Assembly: GCF_005768555.2 (NCBI RefSeq)
Contig: NZ_VCHX02000163.1
Coordinates: 21,120 to 85,119 of the forward strand
Direction of reading: 5' to 3'
From: Streptomyces sporangiiformans
GTDB taxonomy: Bacteria; Actinomycetota; Actinomycetes; Streptomycetales; Streptomycetaceae
Length of the DNA: 64,000 nt
The position numbers and the translations under genes were made by a program. Shown one piece after another: positions 52,633-60,836 of the stretch (positions within the stretch are counted from its first letter, which is position 1; each line of letters starts with the position of its first letter). Below the pieces are notes generated by a model. The model searched no databases. It was given only the letters and a program-made list of their open reading frames with translations, and was not told the origin of the DNA.

Positions 52633-53537
52633 CACTTCACCTCGGTCTCGTAGAACACCCAGCGGCGGGTGGTGCGGAAGGCCAGCAGGGTGAACACCAG
52701 GATCACGGCGAACAGCAGCCACGAGATCGCCGACGCGTAGCCCATGTGGTAGTAGGAGAACGCCTGGTCGAACAGGTAAGGCACCGTCGTCTGGCTCGCG
52801 TTGTAGGTTCCGGGCTGGGACGCCTTCGGGGTGAGGATGTACACCTGCGAGAAGATCTGGAACGCCGCGATCAGCCCCATCACCAGGTTGAAGAAGATGA
52901 CAGGGGTCAGATGCGGCACCGTGATGCTCCAGAACTGCCGCACCGGGCCGGCGCCGTCGACCTCGGCCGCCTCGTACAGCTCCTGCGGAATGCCCTTCAT
53001 GGCCGCGAGCAGCAGGACGGTCGCGCTGCCGGCGCTCCACACCGACAGCAGGATCAGCGCGAACTTCACCCAGGTCGGGTCCAGCAACCACTGCGGGCCG
53101 GAGATACCGACCAGCCCGAGCACGTCGTTGAGCGGACCCGACGGGGCGAGCACCACCCGGAAGGCCATCGACGCGGCGACCAGGGGTACCAGCGTCGGCA
53201 GGTAGATCAGGGTGCGGAACAGCTTGCGGGCACGGACCTGCTTGTTGAGCAGGTTCGCCAGCCACAGCCCGATCAGCAGTCCGAGCGGGACGGATATCGC
53301 CGCGTAATGGAAGGTGTTCCCGAGGGCCTTCCAGAACACGGGATCCTCGGTGAGCAGCTTGACGTAGTTGTCCAGACCGACCCACTTGGGCGGAGTGAAG
53401 GAGTCCCAGTCCGTCATCGAGAGGTAGATCGACGCGATCATCGGTCCGAGCAGGAACGCGAGGAACCCGATCACCCACGGTGAGACGAACAGGTAGAACC
53501 AGAGCGCCTCACGGCGCCGCAACCGCGACATCGCCAT
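52632..53537 (-). CDS. ABC sugar permease, MalF type
   Basis: The 301-residue first permease has six membrane segments. SPWVIGFLAFLLGPMIASIYLSMTDWD is the characteristic opening, and ELYEAAEVDGAGPVRQFWSITVPHL holds the EAA coupling loop. ATG 53537 was used; ATG 53531 is also possible. It lies 6 bases after the binding-protein gene. It pairs with the MalG-type subunit. Confidence 0.9.
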   Translation of the reverse strand: MAMSRLRRREALWFYLFVSPWVIGFLAFLLGPMIASIYLSMTDWDSFTPPKWVGLDNYVKLLTEDPVFWKALGNTFHYAAISVPLGLLIGLWLANLLNKQVRARKLFRTLIYLPTLVPLVAASMAFRVVLAPSGPLNDVLGLVGISGPQWLLDPTWVKFALILLSVWSAGSATVLLLAAMKGIPQELYEAAEVDGAGPVRQFWSITVPHLTPVIFFNLVMGLIAAFQIFSQVYILTPKASQPGTYNASQTTVPYLFDQAFSYYHMGYASAISWLLFAVILVFTLLAFRTTRRWVFYETEVK

Positions 53538-53543
53538 CGCCGG

Positions 53544-54830
53544 TCATCCCGCGGACTTGATGATGGACTCGAGGCTCTTCTGGACCGCGGTGAGCGCGGT
53601 CTTGGCGTTCTTCTGCTTGCCGAGCCAGAAGTCGGCCAGTCCCGTGTCGAACGCCGCCTGCATCTCGTTCCACTCGGGAATGAACGGGGCCTTGAAGAGG
53701 AAGGAGCTCGACTCGGCGAACACGCCCATGTCCACCGGCGTCTTCATCCACGCCGGCTTGAGGAACGCGTCGCTCTTCTGCACCTCGATGCTGGCCGGCA
53801 CATCCTGACCGGTGGAGATGATCTGCTGCTGGGCTTCGGGCGAGGTGAGGAAGTCGATCGCCTTGAAGGCGTTGTCGCGGTTCTTCGCGGTACGGGAGAT
53901 GGCGAGGCCACTGCCGAAGGAGGCCACGGCCTGCTTCTTGCCGCGCCACATCGGCGCGATGTCCCACTCGAACTTGGTCTTCGTGAGGCCGGCGATGGCC
54001 CAGAACCCGGTGGTGTTGACCGCGACCTTGCCGTTGGCGAAGGCCTGGTCGCCGCCGACGTCCGCGCCCATGTCGGCGTACTGCGCCTTCGTCGGCACCA
54101 CGCCGTGCTTGAACATCAGGTCGCCTGCCCACTGCAACGCCTCTACGACCTCGTCGCTGTCCACCGCCGGCCTGCCGTCCGCGTCGATGATGGCGCCGCC
54201 GTTCTGGTACGCGAAGCTCCACCACTGGGGCCACCAGCCCGCGCCCCCGTAGCCCCACGTCTTGCCCTTGCTCGTCAGCTCCTTGAACGCGTCGAGGGCG
54301 TCGTCCCAAGTCCAGTCGGCCGTCGGCGCCTTGATGCCCTTCGACTCGAACAGGGTCTTGTTGTAGTAGACGATCATCGCGCCGGAACGGTCCGGTATCG
54401 CGTAGACCTTGTCCTGGTACGAGTAGACCGACCCGATCGCCCCGAACCGCTTCGCCAGGTCCAGTCCGGCGCTCTTGGCGAGGTCGTCGAGCGGCAGGAG
54501 CTGGTTCTTGCTCGAGTAGACGTTGACGTTCTCCGCGACCTGCATGATGTCCGGGCCCTTGCCGCCCGCGATCATCGTCTGCACCTTCTGCGGGTACGAA
54601 TCCGACGGGATCAGCTGGAGCTTGACCTTCAGGTCGGGGTACTTCTTCACCAGCAGGTTGATGCGCTTCTGATACGTGGCCCGGTCGGTCTCGCCGCCCC
54701 ACACCGTCATCACCAGGGGCTCGTCACCCGAACCGCTGCTGGAACCGCACGCTGTGAGCGTGATGACGCCCGCCGCGACTCCCAGTCCCAGAAAACCCCG
54801 ACGAGAAACCTGCGCTCTGTCAAGCGTCAT
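53544..54830 (-). CDS. extracellular sugar-binding lipoprotein of ABC importer
   Basis: The 428-residue lipoprotein has SRRGFLGLGVAAGV (twin-arginine-like) and a lipobox L-T-A-C-G at the signal end. The family-1 solute-binding fold follows, with LVMTVWGGETDR, YYNKTLFESKGIKAPTADWTWDD, and DFLTSPEAQQ near the end. ATG 54830 has GAAGGGC; ATG 54857 is in frame but has no site. It is the first gene of the importer-GH35-ROK operon. The sugar is probably a galactoside, judged by the linked GH35. Confidence 0.9.
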   Translation of the reverse strand: MTLDRAQVSRRGFLGLGVAAGVITLTACGSSSGSGDEPLVMTVWGGETDRATYQKRINLLVKKYPDLKVKLQLIPSDSYPQKVQTMIAGGKGPDIMQVAENVNVYSSKNQLLPLDDLAKSAGLDLAKRFGAIGSVYSYQDKVYAIPDRSGAMIVYYNKTLFESKGIKAPTADWTWDDALDAFKELTSKGKTWGYGGAGWWPQWWSFAYQNGGAIIDADGRPAVDSDEVVEALQWAGDLMFKHGVVPTKAQYADMGADVGGDQAFANGKVAVNTTGFWAIAGLTKTKFEWDIAPMWRGKKQAVASFGSGLAISRTAKNRDNAFKAIDFLTSPEAQQQIISTGQDVPASIEVQKSDAFLKPAWMKTPVDMGVFAESSSFLFKAPFIPEWNEMQAAFDTGLADFWLGKQKNAKTALTAVQKSLESIIKSAG

Positions 54831-54902
54831 GGCACTGCCCTTCTTTGAAGCATGCACACGCCGTGGAGGTCGCCCGGGCGATCAGGCCGGACTTCGAATG
54901 GC

Positions 54903-54925
54903 GGTTAAACTAACCGTCGTTTTAA
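54903..54925 (-). promoter_or_regulatory. operator/promoter of the sugar importer operon
   Basis: GGTTAAACTAACC (54903-54915) is an interrupted palindrome, and TTAAAC/GTTTTAA (to 54925) adds a second symmetry. TAAAC/GTTTA-type sites are typical of ROK repressors. On the minus strand TTGTCC, an 18-base spacer and TAGTTT fit a promoter with the operator over the -10. Confidence 0.5.
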
Positions 54926-55092
54926 GTCACGGACAAGACCCTGTTTCCCACGGGTTTCAGCTGCCACCCCAGTCGTACGCCACCGCAAAAGCGGTCATCC
55001 TCGATGTCCTCGCAGGTGGGGTACAGGCGCGGCCGTCCGCGGTGGTGACCGACCTCGGTATACGACTCGACGTCGTGCAGGCCTGCGCTCGC

Positions 55093-55609
55093 TCAGGAGT
55101 AGTGGATCTCCGTCTCAAGGGTGATGGCGGCCGACGTCACCCCGGAGTTGAGGACGACCCCGTCCGCACGGCGGCACTGCGCCTCGGTCGTGGGGACGTC
55201 CCGCCATGCGTCGGCGTCGCTGGAACGCGCGGTTGCCTCCGGGCGCGTGGGCGAGGTTGTCGGCGGAGGGGTTGCGCTGCTCGGTCTCGCGCAGCCAGTT
55301 GTGGTGGATCGTCAGATCGACGGTGGTGTTCTCGGTCCAGCCGATGCCGAAGGTCTTGTTGTTGCTGAACTTGTTCCAGGACACCCTCACGGAGGTGGTG
55401 TCCTTGCGGCTGTCGATGAGGCCGTCGGCCATGTGCCGCAGGTCGTTGAAAGTACCGTCCTGCCCGAGGGTGTTGACGGAGGCGAAGCCGTCGGCGGTGT
55501 CGTCCGGCCAGGTGTCGGCCGCCTCCGTCTCCAGCCGTGCGAACCCGCCGGGCGGGGCGGGCCGGGCGCCGGTGCCGGTCTGCGGTTGCTCACAGTGCGC
55601 TCCATGCAT
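55093..55609 (-). pseudogene. pectate-lyase-like gene remnant with internal deletion and frameshift
   Basis: The frame reads GFASVNTLGQDGTF, like the start of mature family-1 pectate lyases. It then jumps in frame to RHMADGLIDSRKDTTSVRVSWNKF and IHHNWLRETEQRNPSAD, which belong after the catalytic core. About 100 residues between these are missing. After DNLAHA the frame breaks, and another frame (VVLNSGVTSAAITLETEIHYS) runs to a stop at 55093-55095. No signal peptide or start with a ribosome site is present. It is a dead gene. Confidence 0.7.
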
Positions 55610-55812
55610 GTCCGGCCGGCAGGGGTCCCGCTACTGACGGAACACCGCGCCCGGTCGCATCGGGCGCGGCTGCGGAGCAATGCCACAGAGGGCAGAGGAT
55701 GCGGCTCGACCACCTGCCCCGGACCGCGGCCCACGCGAGACTCCCCACTCAGCAGCGCGGGGCGCCATGCCACCGCCGGGCGCTGCGCCCGCCGGCGCTG
55801 CCAGCCAGGGAA

Positions 55813-56640
55813 TCAACCGCCGCACACTCGGCGGTACGGCGCGTCGGGCACGTAAGTACGCCACTGGTCCTTCGTCAGCCCGGCACCGCGGACACGGGCG
55901 CAGATCCGGACGACCGCCTGGGAGGTGTCGACGGTGTACCGCTGCAGCGGGACGTGCGCGCTGCCCGCGTACACCGTGCCGCTGTCGGCGCTGAACGCCA
56001 CGGTATCGATCGCCTCACCGGGCGTCGTCAGCGGGTCGCCGAGGGGCTGCCGTGTGGCGATGTCCCACAGCTGCAGGGATCCCGACTCGCCGCCCACCGC
56101 CAGGGTGCGGCCGTCGGGGCTGACCGCGAGGGCCCTGACGGCTTCCGAGGAGTCGCCGAAGCGCGCGTCGGACGTGCTGTCCGCAAGCTCGGGGAAGACG
56201 TTCCGCAGCACCCCCGCCCGCGCCCGCAGCTTCCCGTCCCACAGCGCCACTCGGCCAGCCTGATCCCCCACCGCCAGTCGCGAGCCGTCGGCGGCGAAGG
56301 CGAGAGCTCCGATCTCGTCGCCCTGGACGAGGTCGCGGCCTGAGACCTGGCCGCCGGGCAGGGCCGCCGTGCGATTGTCCCCGACCAACAGCCCGCCGTC
56401 GGGGCGGACGGCCAGATGGCTGCCGGCCAGGGCCGCGAGGACCGCCGTCCGGCGGTGGTGCGCGGTGTCCCATGTCTCGTTGCTCGGCCTCCCGTCGGCC
56501 GGTGCGCGGGTGGCGTAGAGCGTACGGGCGTCCGGGCCCAGTGCGATCGTGGTCACCGCCCCGGCCGACGTCTTCGTCGCCAGGTCCAGCGTCGTGCGGA
56601 GAGCCGCGGTTTCCGCCTGGGCGTGGCAGCGACCGGAGAC
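55813..56640 (-). pseudogene. C-terminal fragment of a WD40-repeat protein
   Basis: About 250 residues remain open. Repeats include ALAVSPDGRTLAVGGESGSLQLWDIATR and AFAADGSRLAVGDQAGRVALWD. The end QAVVRICARVRGAGLTKDQWRTYVPD is the usual C-terminus of large Streptomyces WD40 proteins with an N-terminal NTPase or kinase domain. Here the frame has no proper start (GTG 56556 only), and the normal N-terminal domain is gone. The frame loses similarity at about 56640, immediately before a promoter-like block that does not belong to it. Confidence 0.7.
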
Positions 56641-56679
56641 CCCGCAGTGGCGGGCCGGGCGACAAAGGGTTCGAAAACT

Positions 56680-56734
56680 CGAACACTGTTCGCAAGTTCG
56701 ACCAGAAGATAGATTTCAGCCGAGAGCACGTCAA
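56680..56734 (-). promoter_or_regulatory. orphan promoter-operator like the GH43 promoter
   Basis: On the minus strand, TTGACG (56734-56729), a 17-base spacer and TATCTT (56711-56706) form a good promoter. CGAACACTGTTCG (56680-56692) is a perfect 13-base palindrome just after the predicted start, with TTCGAA at 56670-56675. The block aligns over about 75 bases with 46871-46945 with a single 1-base gap. The reading frame it faces is the beheaded WD40 fragment. Confidence 0.6.
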
Positions 56735-57259
56735 TGGACCTGGCAAGTTTGATCCCAAATTTCTTCGGCGCACGAAGCGCCACAGCCCGGGCAGGAGGGC
56801 CGGCCTGGCCGGCAATCGGCGATGCGCGGCCGGGATGGGTTCGCCGACAGAGCGCGGGACAACTCGCTGAAGCCGAGGTGACAGGCACACTGCCCGTCGG
56901 CGGCGACCCCGCCCTGGGGACGGACGAATGTGCCGCTTCATGCCTCGGAGCGGCAGAACCGCATCGTGCACGGCACCCTGCGACGGCAGGCACCGACGTC
57001 AGGGGCGGGCGAATTCGGCGACGCCAAAAATGGGCAGGGACTGTGCCCCAGGGCAGGGCGTACAAAATGAGCCGCGAACTCACCGGAGAATCCACACCAG
57101 CCTGGCGAATCGAAACGGGCATCACGCCCACAACGTCGTGAACGTTGATCAGATGCCCTCTAACGGCGTGGGGCAGGGCAACCGGGGGTTCTCTGGTCTG
57201 CTCGTGCGCGGCCGCGGTGGGAGAATGAAGTGGGTGATCCGTAGCTGAGGAGGTGGATC
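56735..57259. other. no recognisable gene
   Basis: Short open frames on both strands (for example plus 56734-57141) have no start signals, codon bias or motifs that I recognise. The stretch lies in the decayed zone and is probably debris plus the promoter of the following NTF2-like gene. Confidence 0.5.
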
Positions 57260-57694
57260 ATGGGACAGGCTCGTGAGGTCATGGACCGGCTCACGGATGC
57301 GCTCACCACACACCCGGATCTGAAGGTCATCGCCGAGCTGTATGCCGAGGACGCGGTCGCTGTCACCCCCGACGAGGGGGAGATCCGCGGGCGCGACAGT
57401 ATCGTGGAGTACTGGCGGCAGATGACGGAGGCGGTCCCCGAGGCCACGTTCGAGTCGTTGCACGCGTACGAGGCCGGCGACACGGCCATCGACGAGGGGT
57501 TCTTCAGCGGCAGGAACACCGGGCCGCTGCATCTGCCCTCCGGGGAGACCCTTCCCGCGACCCAGAAGGAGATCAGGATCCGCGGGGTGGACATCGCCAC
57601 CGTGGCGGACGGCCGGATCGTCGACTACCGGCTCTACTTCGACGAGATGGACTTCCTGGGGCAGCTGGGGCTCCTGCCTGAAGAGCCATCCTGA
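57260..57694 (+). CDS. NTF2/SnoaL-like protein
   Basis: This 144-residue alpha+beta cone protein has VIAELYAEDAVAVTPDEGEIRGRDSI (the usual first-helix and strand region), SIVEYWRQM, and the final sheet with DIATVADGRIVDYRLYFDEMDFLGQLG. Such proteins act as small enzymes (isomerases, cyclases) or ligand binders. GAGGAGG lies just before the ATG. It is the only intact gene between 54.9 and 59.4 kb and has no operon partner. Confidence 0.85.
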   Translation: MGQAREVMDRLTDALTTHPDLKVIAELYAEDAVAVTPDEGEIRGRDSIVEYWRQMTEAVPEATFESLHAYEAGDTAIDEGFFSGRNTGPLHLPSGETLPATQKEIRIRGVDIATVADGRIVDYRLYFDEMDFLGQLGLLPEEPS

Positions 57695-58030
57695 GCACTC
57701 GTCCGCTTAGAGCGACCGGCAAAGGCGCGGGCGGTTGCCTGTCTGCTGCGGTAGATCGGTCCCGGCCGCTGACGATCAGTCGAGGAGTGCTCCCACGCCC
57801 AGCAGGGCTATCGGAGAGGTACAGGCTGCGAGAGGTTTCACCGCACGCTGTGGCATCACGGCAGGACCACACGAATGCCCAAGGACAGAGGCCGCCTGCA
57901 CTTGACTCGACCGACCTGACGCCCGTCTCCGCCCCCACAAGTCATGGCTACTCTCATGGCTACGTACGCAGCCGCGCGGTCCCGTTTGAACCGGTGTGGA
58001 GCTGGGTCGGGCTAAGCCCTTCGATCTGCC
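57695..58030. other. no recognisable gene
   Basis: This is a non-coding gap with the short direct repeat CATGGCTAC (twice, 3 bases apart) near 57945-57965. TTTGAACCGG near 57990 looks slightly like a tRNA T-arm, but no cloverleaf can be formed. Confidence 0.4.
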
Positions 58031-58037
58031 CAAAAAG

Positions 58038-58071
58038 GGCACCTGACCTGCAAATTAGCTGGTCAGGTGCC
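58038..58071 (-). terminator. rho-independent terminator reading leftward
   Basis: Arms GGCACCTGACC (58038-58048) and complement (58061-58071) have a 12-base loop. On the minus strand the stem is followed by CTTTTTG, a T-tract uncommon in this genome. It would stop transcripts from the remnant genes to its right. Confidence 0.7.
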
Positions 58072-58239
58072 TCTAGCGGCAGACGAGTCGGGCTGTACGC
58101 CGGGGACAGTGGCGGGATCGTGAAAACGGCGCCTCTGATCTGCGTGGGCGTTCTGAGTGACCAGAGACCTTGCACATCGGGTGCACACCGGCGGCTTGCC
58201 TACATGCAGCGACGCGGACCTAGTTGGTGCAGTGACAGC

Positions 58240-58660
58240 GAGCATTGAGGATCTCGACCTCTTTGTCGTCGGCTCGGTTGACGAAGCGGTGTTCGTCGTC
58301 GATGCGTCGCGACCAGTGCCCGACAGGCTCCCTTGAGCGGTTCGGACTTGCCGATGCCATTGAACCCGCACAGCCGCCTGGCGGTGGTGAACCAGGTGCA
58401 GTTGTTGGTGTAGACGCCCGCGCCCATCAGCGCGAGCCAGCGGACGAAGGCATCGCAGGCCAGATGAATCTTGCTGGCCAGGCCGCCTTGGGAACATCCG
58501 AGCGCCCGGCGCCCCTTGCTGGTGGGCGTGCACGATCGAGGAGTCGGCCGACACCAGCCAGTCAATATCTCCTGCCGCATCCGCGCGCGCCTGCGCGGCC
58601 TGGAGTATCCACCCGAACTCGTCGCCCGTGGCCCACCAGCGGAAGGGATCAAGGTGAAGA
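58240..58660 (-). mobile_element. IS5-family transposase remnant
   Basis: Fragments in two frames match a DDE transposase of the IS5 group. One is ILQAAQARADAAGDIDWLVSADSSIVHAHQ, holding the first catalytic Asp. The other, in another frame, is GGLASKIHLACDAFVRWLAL followed by YTNNCTWF, resembling the conserved TPGNTNDCTRF. The region with the second Asp and the final Glu is deleted and frames change at least once. No terminal inverted repeats were recognised. It is inactive. Confidence 0.7.
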
Positions 58661-58753
58661 GCGTGAGGTGGTCGGTCGTCCGTCACGGAGCGGCCGGGCG
58701 AACGAGGAACGTCCCGATGTGCCCAGGGTGAGGCCCGCGGGGCGTGCCCCTTT

Positions 58754-59320
58754 CTACCCGTCGACATCCGTATCGGTCGCCGCCAGCACCGCGACCCGCG
58801 TACGGCTGGGGTCGAGTACGGCGAAAGCCACGTCCGCCGTGTCGTGGTGGAACCAGTCCGTGAACGCCATGAAACGCAGCCACCGTTGGTCGGCAGCGCG
58901 GAGCACCGCCTCCGGGAACGGGGTGTCGTCGGGCAGCCCCATCAGCGCGTACAGACTGTTCCAGGCGTGCAGTCGGGCGTACGCGCCACCCTGTCCCTGG
59001 CCGTTCACCCCGCCGTTGTGTGCTGCTGCGAACAACTCGTTGATCACGTCGTCGGGCGTCGTGCGGCAGGTGACGGCACGGCCCCGGCGCGTGCCCTCGC
59101 CCTCCAGGCACTCCAGGGGCAGTTCCTTGATGAACGAGATGTTGAAGTCGTCCGGATCGAGCGGGCTCGGCAGCGTGAAGAAACGCGCCTCGGGCTCGCG
59201 GGACCAGCCGCTGACGGTGAAGGGCTCGGCGGCCGTCCCCGCGCGCCTGGCGTCGGAACATTCACCGGCCGTACGCCCGGCTGCCGCACCGCTGTCGGTG
59301 GGGGGGATCCAGGGACGGTC
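58754..59320 (-). pseudogene. 5'-truncated DUF6183 family gene
   Basis: The frame is open for about 188 codons from a stop at about 59321. Its C-terminal half, ELFAAAHNGGVNGQGQGGAYARLHAWNSL and FHHDTADVAFAVLDPSRTRVAVLAATDTD, is like the end of DUF6183 proteins of streptomycetes (usually about 300 residues or more). The only in-frame start is GTG 59047, which would leave 97 residues. The N-terminal half is missing. Function is unknown. Confidence 0.6.
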
Positions 59321-59342
59321 TCAGCCGTACCTTGCTTCGCCC

Positions 59343-59390
59343 TTGACACGCACATCCACTCGCTTCCACACTTTCAAATGAACGTTTATT
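59343..59390 (+). promoter_or_regulatory. promoter and operator for aminotransferase operon
   Basis: TTGACA (59343-59348) is a consensus -35; the -10 is weak (CACACT at 59367-59372, 18-base spacing). AATGAACGTTTATT (59377-59390) is a near-perfect palindrome (one mismatched pair) just after it and about 28 bases before the ATG, in operator position. No regulator gene is in view. Confidence 0.5.
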
Positions 59391-59417
59391 AGATACGCGG
59401 GAAGGTCAGGTTCACCC

Positions 59418-60791
59418 ATGTCCCAAGCCCAGGACTCACCCTGCCTCGACACCGTCGACGAGGTGATCGCCGAGCAGCAGAGAATCTTTCTGAAGCGCCA
59501 GCCGCGCAGCGCGGAGCTGGTCGAGGAGGCGAGCCGGTACCTCGCCGGAGGCGCGACGTCGAGCTGGCAGATCGCCAAGCCGCAGTCGGTCTGGATGAGC
59601 CACGGCGCCGGGTCGAAGGTGTACGACGTCGACGGCAACGAGTACGTGGACATGCACGGCGGCTACGGCGCGTCGATCGCCGGCCACGCGCACCCGGCCA
59701 TCGTCGCGGCGGTCTCCGACCGGGTCCGCCGGGGCACGCACTTCGCCCAGCCGACCGAGGACGCCATCTGGGTCGGCCGGGAACTGTCGCGCCGCTTCGG
59801 CCTCCCGCTGTGGCGCTTCGGCAACTCCGGCACCGAGTCCACCATGGACGCGATCCATCTGATGCGCGCCGTGACCGGCCGGGACCTGTACCTGAAGCTG
59901 GAGGGCGGCTACCACGGCCACCACGACTCGGTGCAGGTCTCGGTGATGCCCGCCGCCGAACAGATCGGCAGCCGTGAGCGCCCGAACCGCGTGACCGCCA
60001 ACGGCGGCATCCCGCGGGCGATCACCGATCTGGCCGTGATCGTCCCCTTCAACGACCTGTCCGCGGTCGAGCGGGCACTGGTCGAGCACCGCGGCCGGAT
60101 CGCCGGCATGATCCTTGAGCCGGTCATGATGAACGCGGGCATCATCCCTCCCGACCCGGGCTACCTGGACGGCCTGCGCACCCTGCTCCACCAGCACAGC
60201 GCACTGCTGACCTTCGACGAGGTCAAGACGGGATTCACCACCGGACCCGGTGGGGCGACGGCCCGCTACGGCGTCGTACCGGACATCGTGTGCCTGGCCA
60301 AGGCGCTGGGCGGCGGCATCTCGGTCGCCGCGATCGGCGGTACCGCCGAGGTCATGGGCGCGATCGTCGACGGCCGTTACGAGCAGGTCGGCACCTTCAA
60401 CGGCAACCCCCTGGCCATGGCCGCCGCCCGCGCCACCCTCGCCGAAGTGCTGACCGACGAGACGTACGGCCGCCTCGACCGTCTCGCCTCCTCTCTGCAA
60501 CAGCAGATGGAGCAGACCATCGCGGACGCGGGCGTGCGGTGGAACGTCGTCAGTGTCGGCGCGAAGGGGTGCGTCATCTTCAAGCCGGAGCGGGTCCGTG
60601 ACTTCCGTGACTTCCTCGGCGTCGACGACCGCTACAGCCACGCGCACTGGCTGGTGCAGCACAACGGAGGGGCGTTCCTGCCGCCGTGGGGCAAGGTCGA
60701 GCAGTGGCTGCTGTCGGCGCAGCACGACCAGGCGGACATCGATCTGTTCGCGCGGAACTTCCGCACCTTCGTGGCGGCCGTGTCGCGCTGA
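59418..60791 (+). CDS. class III aminotransferase (glutamate-1-semialdehyde aminomutase-like)
   Basis: This 457-residue PLP enzyme of fold type I has FGNSGTESTMDAIHLMRAVTGRD, GGYHGHHDS for the PLP phosphate/aromatic site, LTFDEVKTGF with the PLP-binding Asp, and K295 in VCLAKALGGG as the Schiff-base lysine. It resembles HemL-like enzymes, but the catabolic neighbours argue against haem synthesis; an omega-aminotransferase acting on a beta- or gamma-amino compound is more likely. GGAAGG lies about 12 bases before the ATG. It is the first gene of the right-end operon. Confidence 0.87.
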   Translation: MSQAQDSPCLDTVDEVIAEQQRIFLKRQPRSAELVEEASRYLAGGATSSWQIAKPQSVWMSHGAGSKVYDVDGNEYVDMHGGYGASIAGHAHPAIVAAVSDRVRRGTHFAQPTEDAIWVGRELSRRFGLPLWRFGNSGTESTMDAIHLMRAVTGRDLYLKLEGGYHGHHDSVQVSVMPAAEQIGSRERPNRVTANGGIPRAITDLAVIVPFNDLSAVERALVEHRGRIAGMILEPVMMNAGIIPPDPGYLDGLRTLLHQHSALLTFDEVKTGFTTGPGGATARYGVVPDIVCLAKALGGGISVAAIGGTAEVMGAIVDGRYEQVGTFNGNPLAMAAARATLAEVLTDETYGRLDRLASSLQQQMEQTIADAGVRWNVVSVGAKGCVIFKPERVRDFRDFLGVDDRYSHAHWLVQHNGGAFLPPWGKVEQWLLSAQHDQADIDLFARNFRTFVAAVSR

Positions 60792-60836
60792 GCCCTTCGG
60801 TCACCCACTTCCCGACGAGGAACGGACGGGAGAACC

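Noticed and set aside
56553..57131. 192-codon minus-strand frame upstream of the WD40 fragment
   Set aside because: Its sequence is compositionally random and spans the promoter-like block; no homology recognised.
57960..58080. Possible tRNA gene or phage attachment site
   Set aside because: A T-arm-like GTTTGAACC is present but no anticodon or acceptor pairing is found. The nearby hairpin is better read as a terminator.
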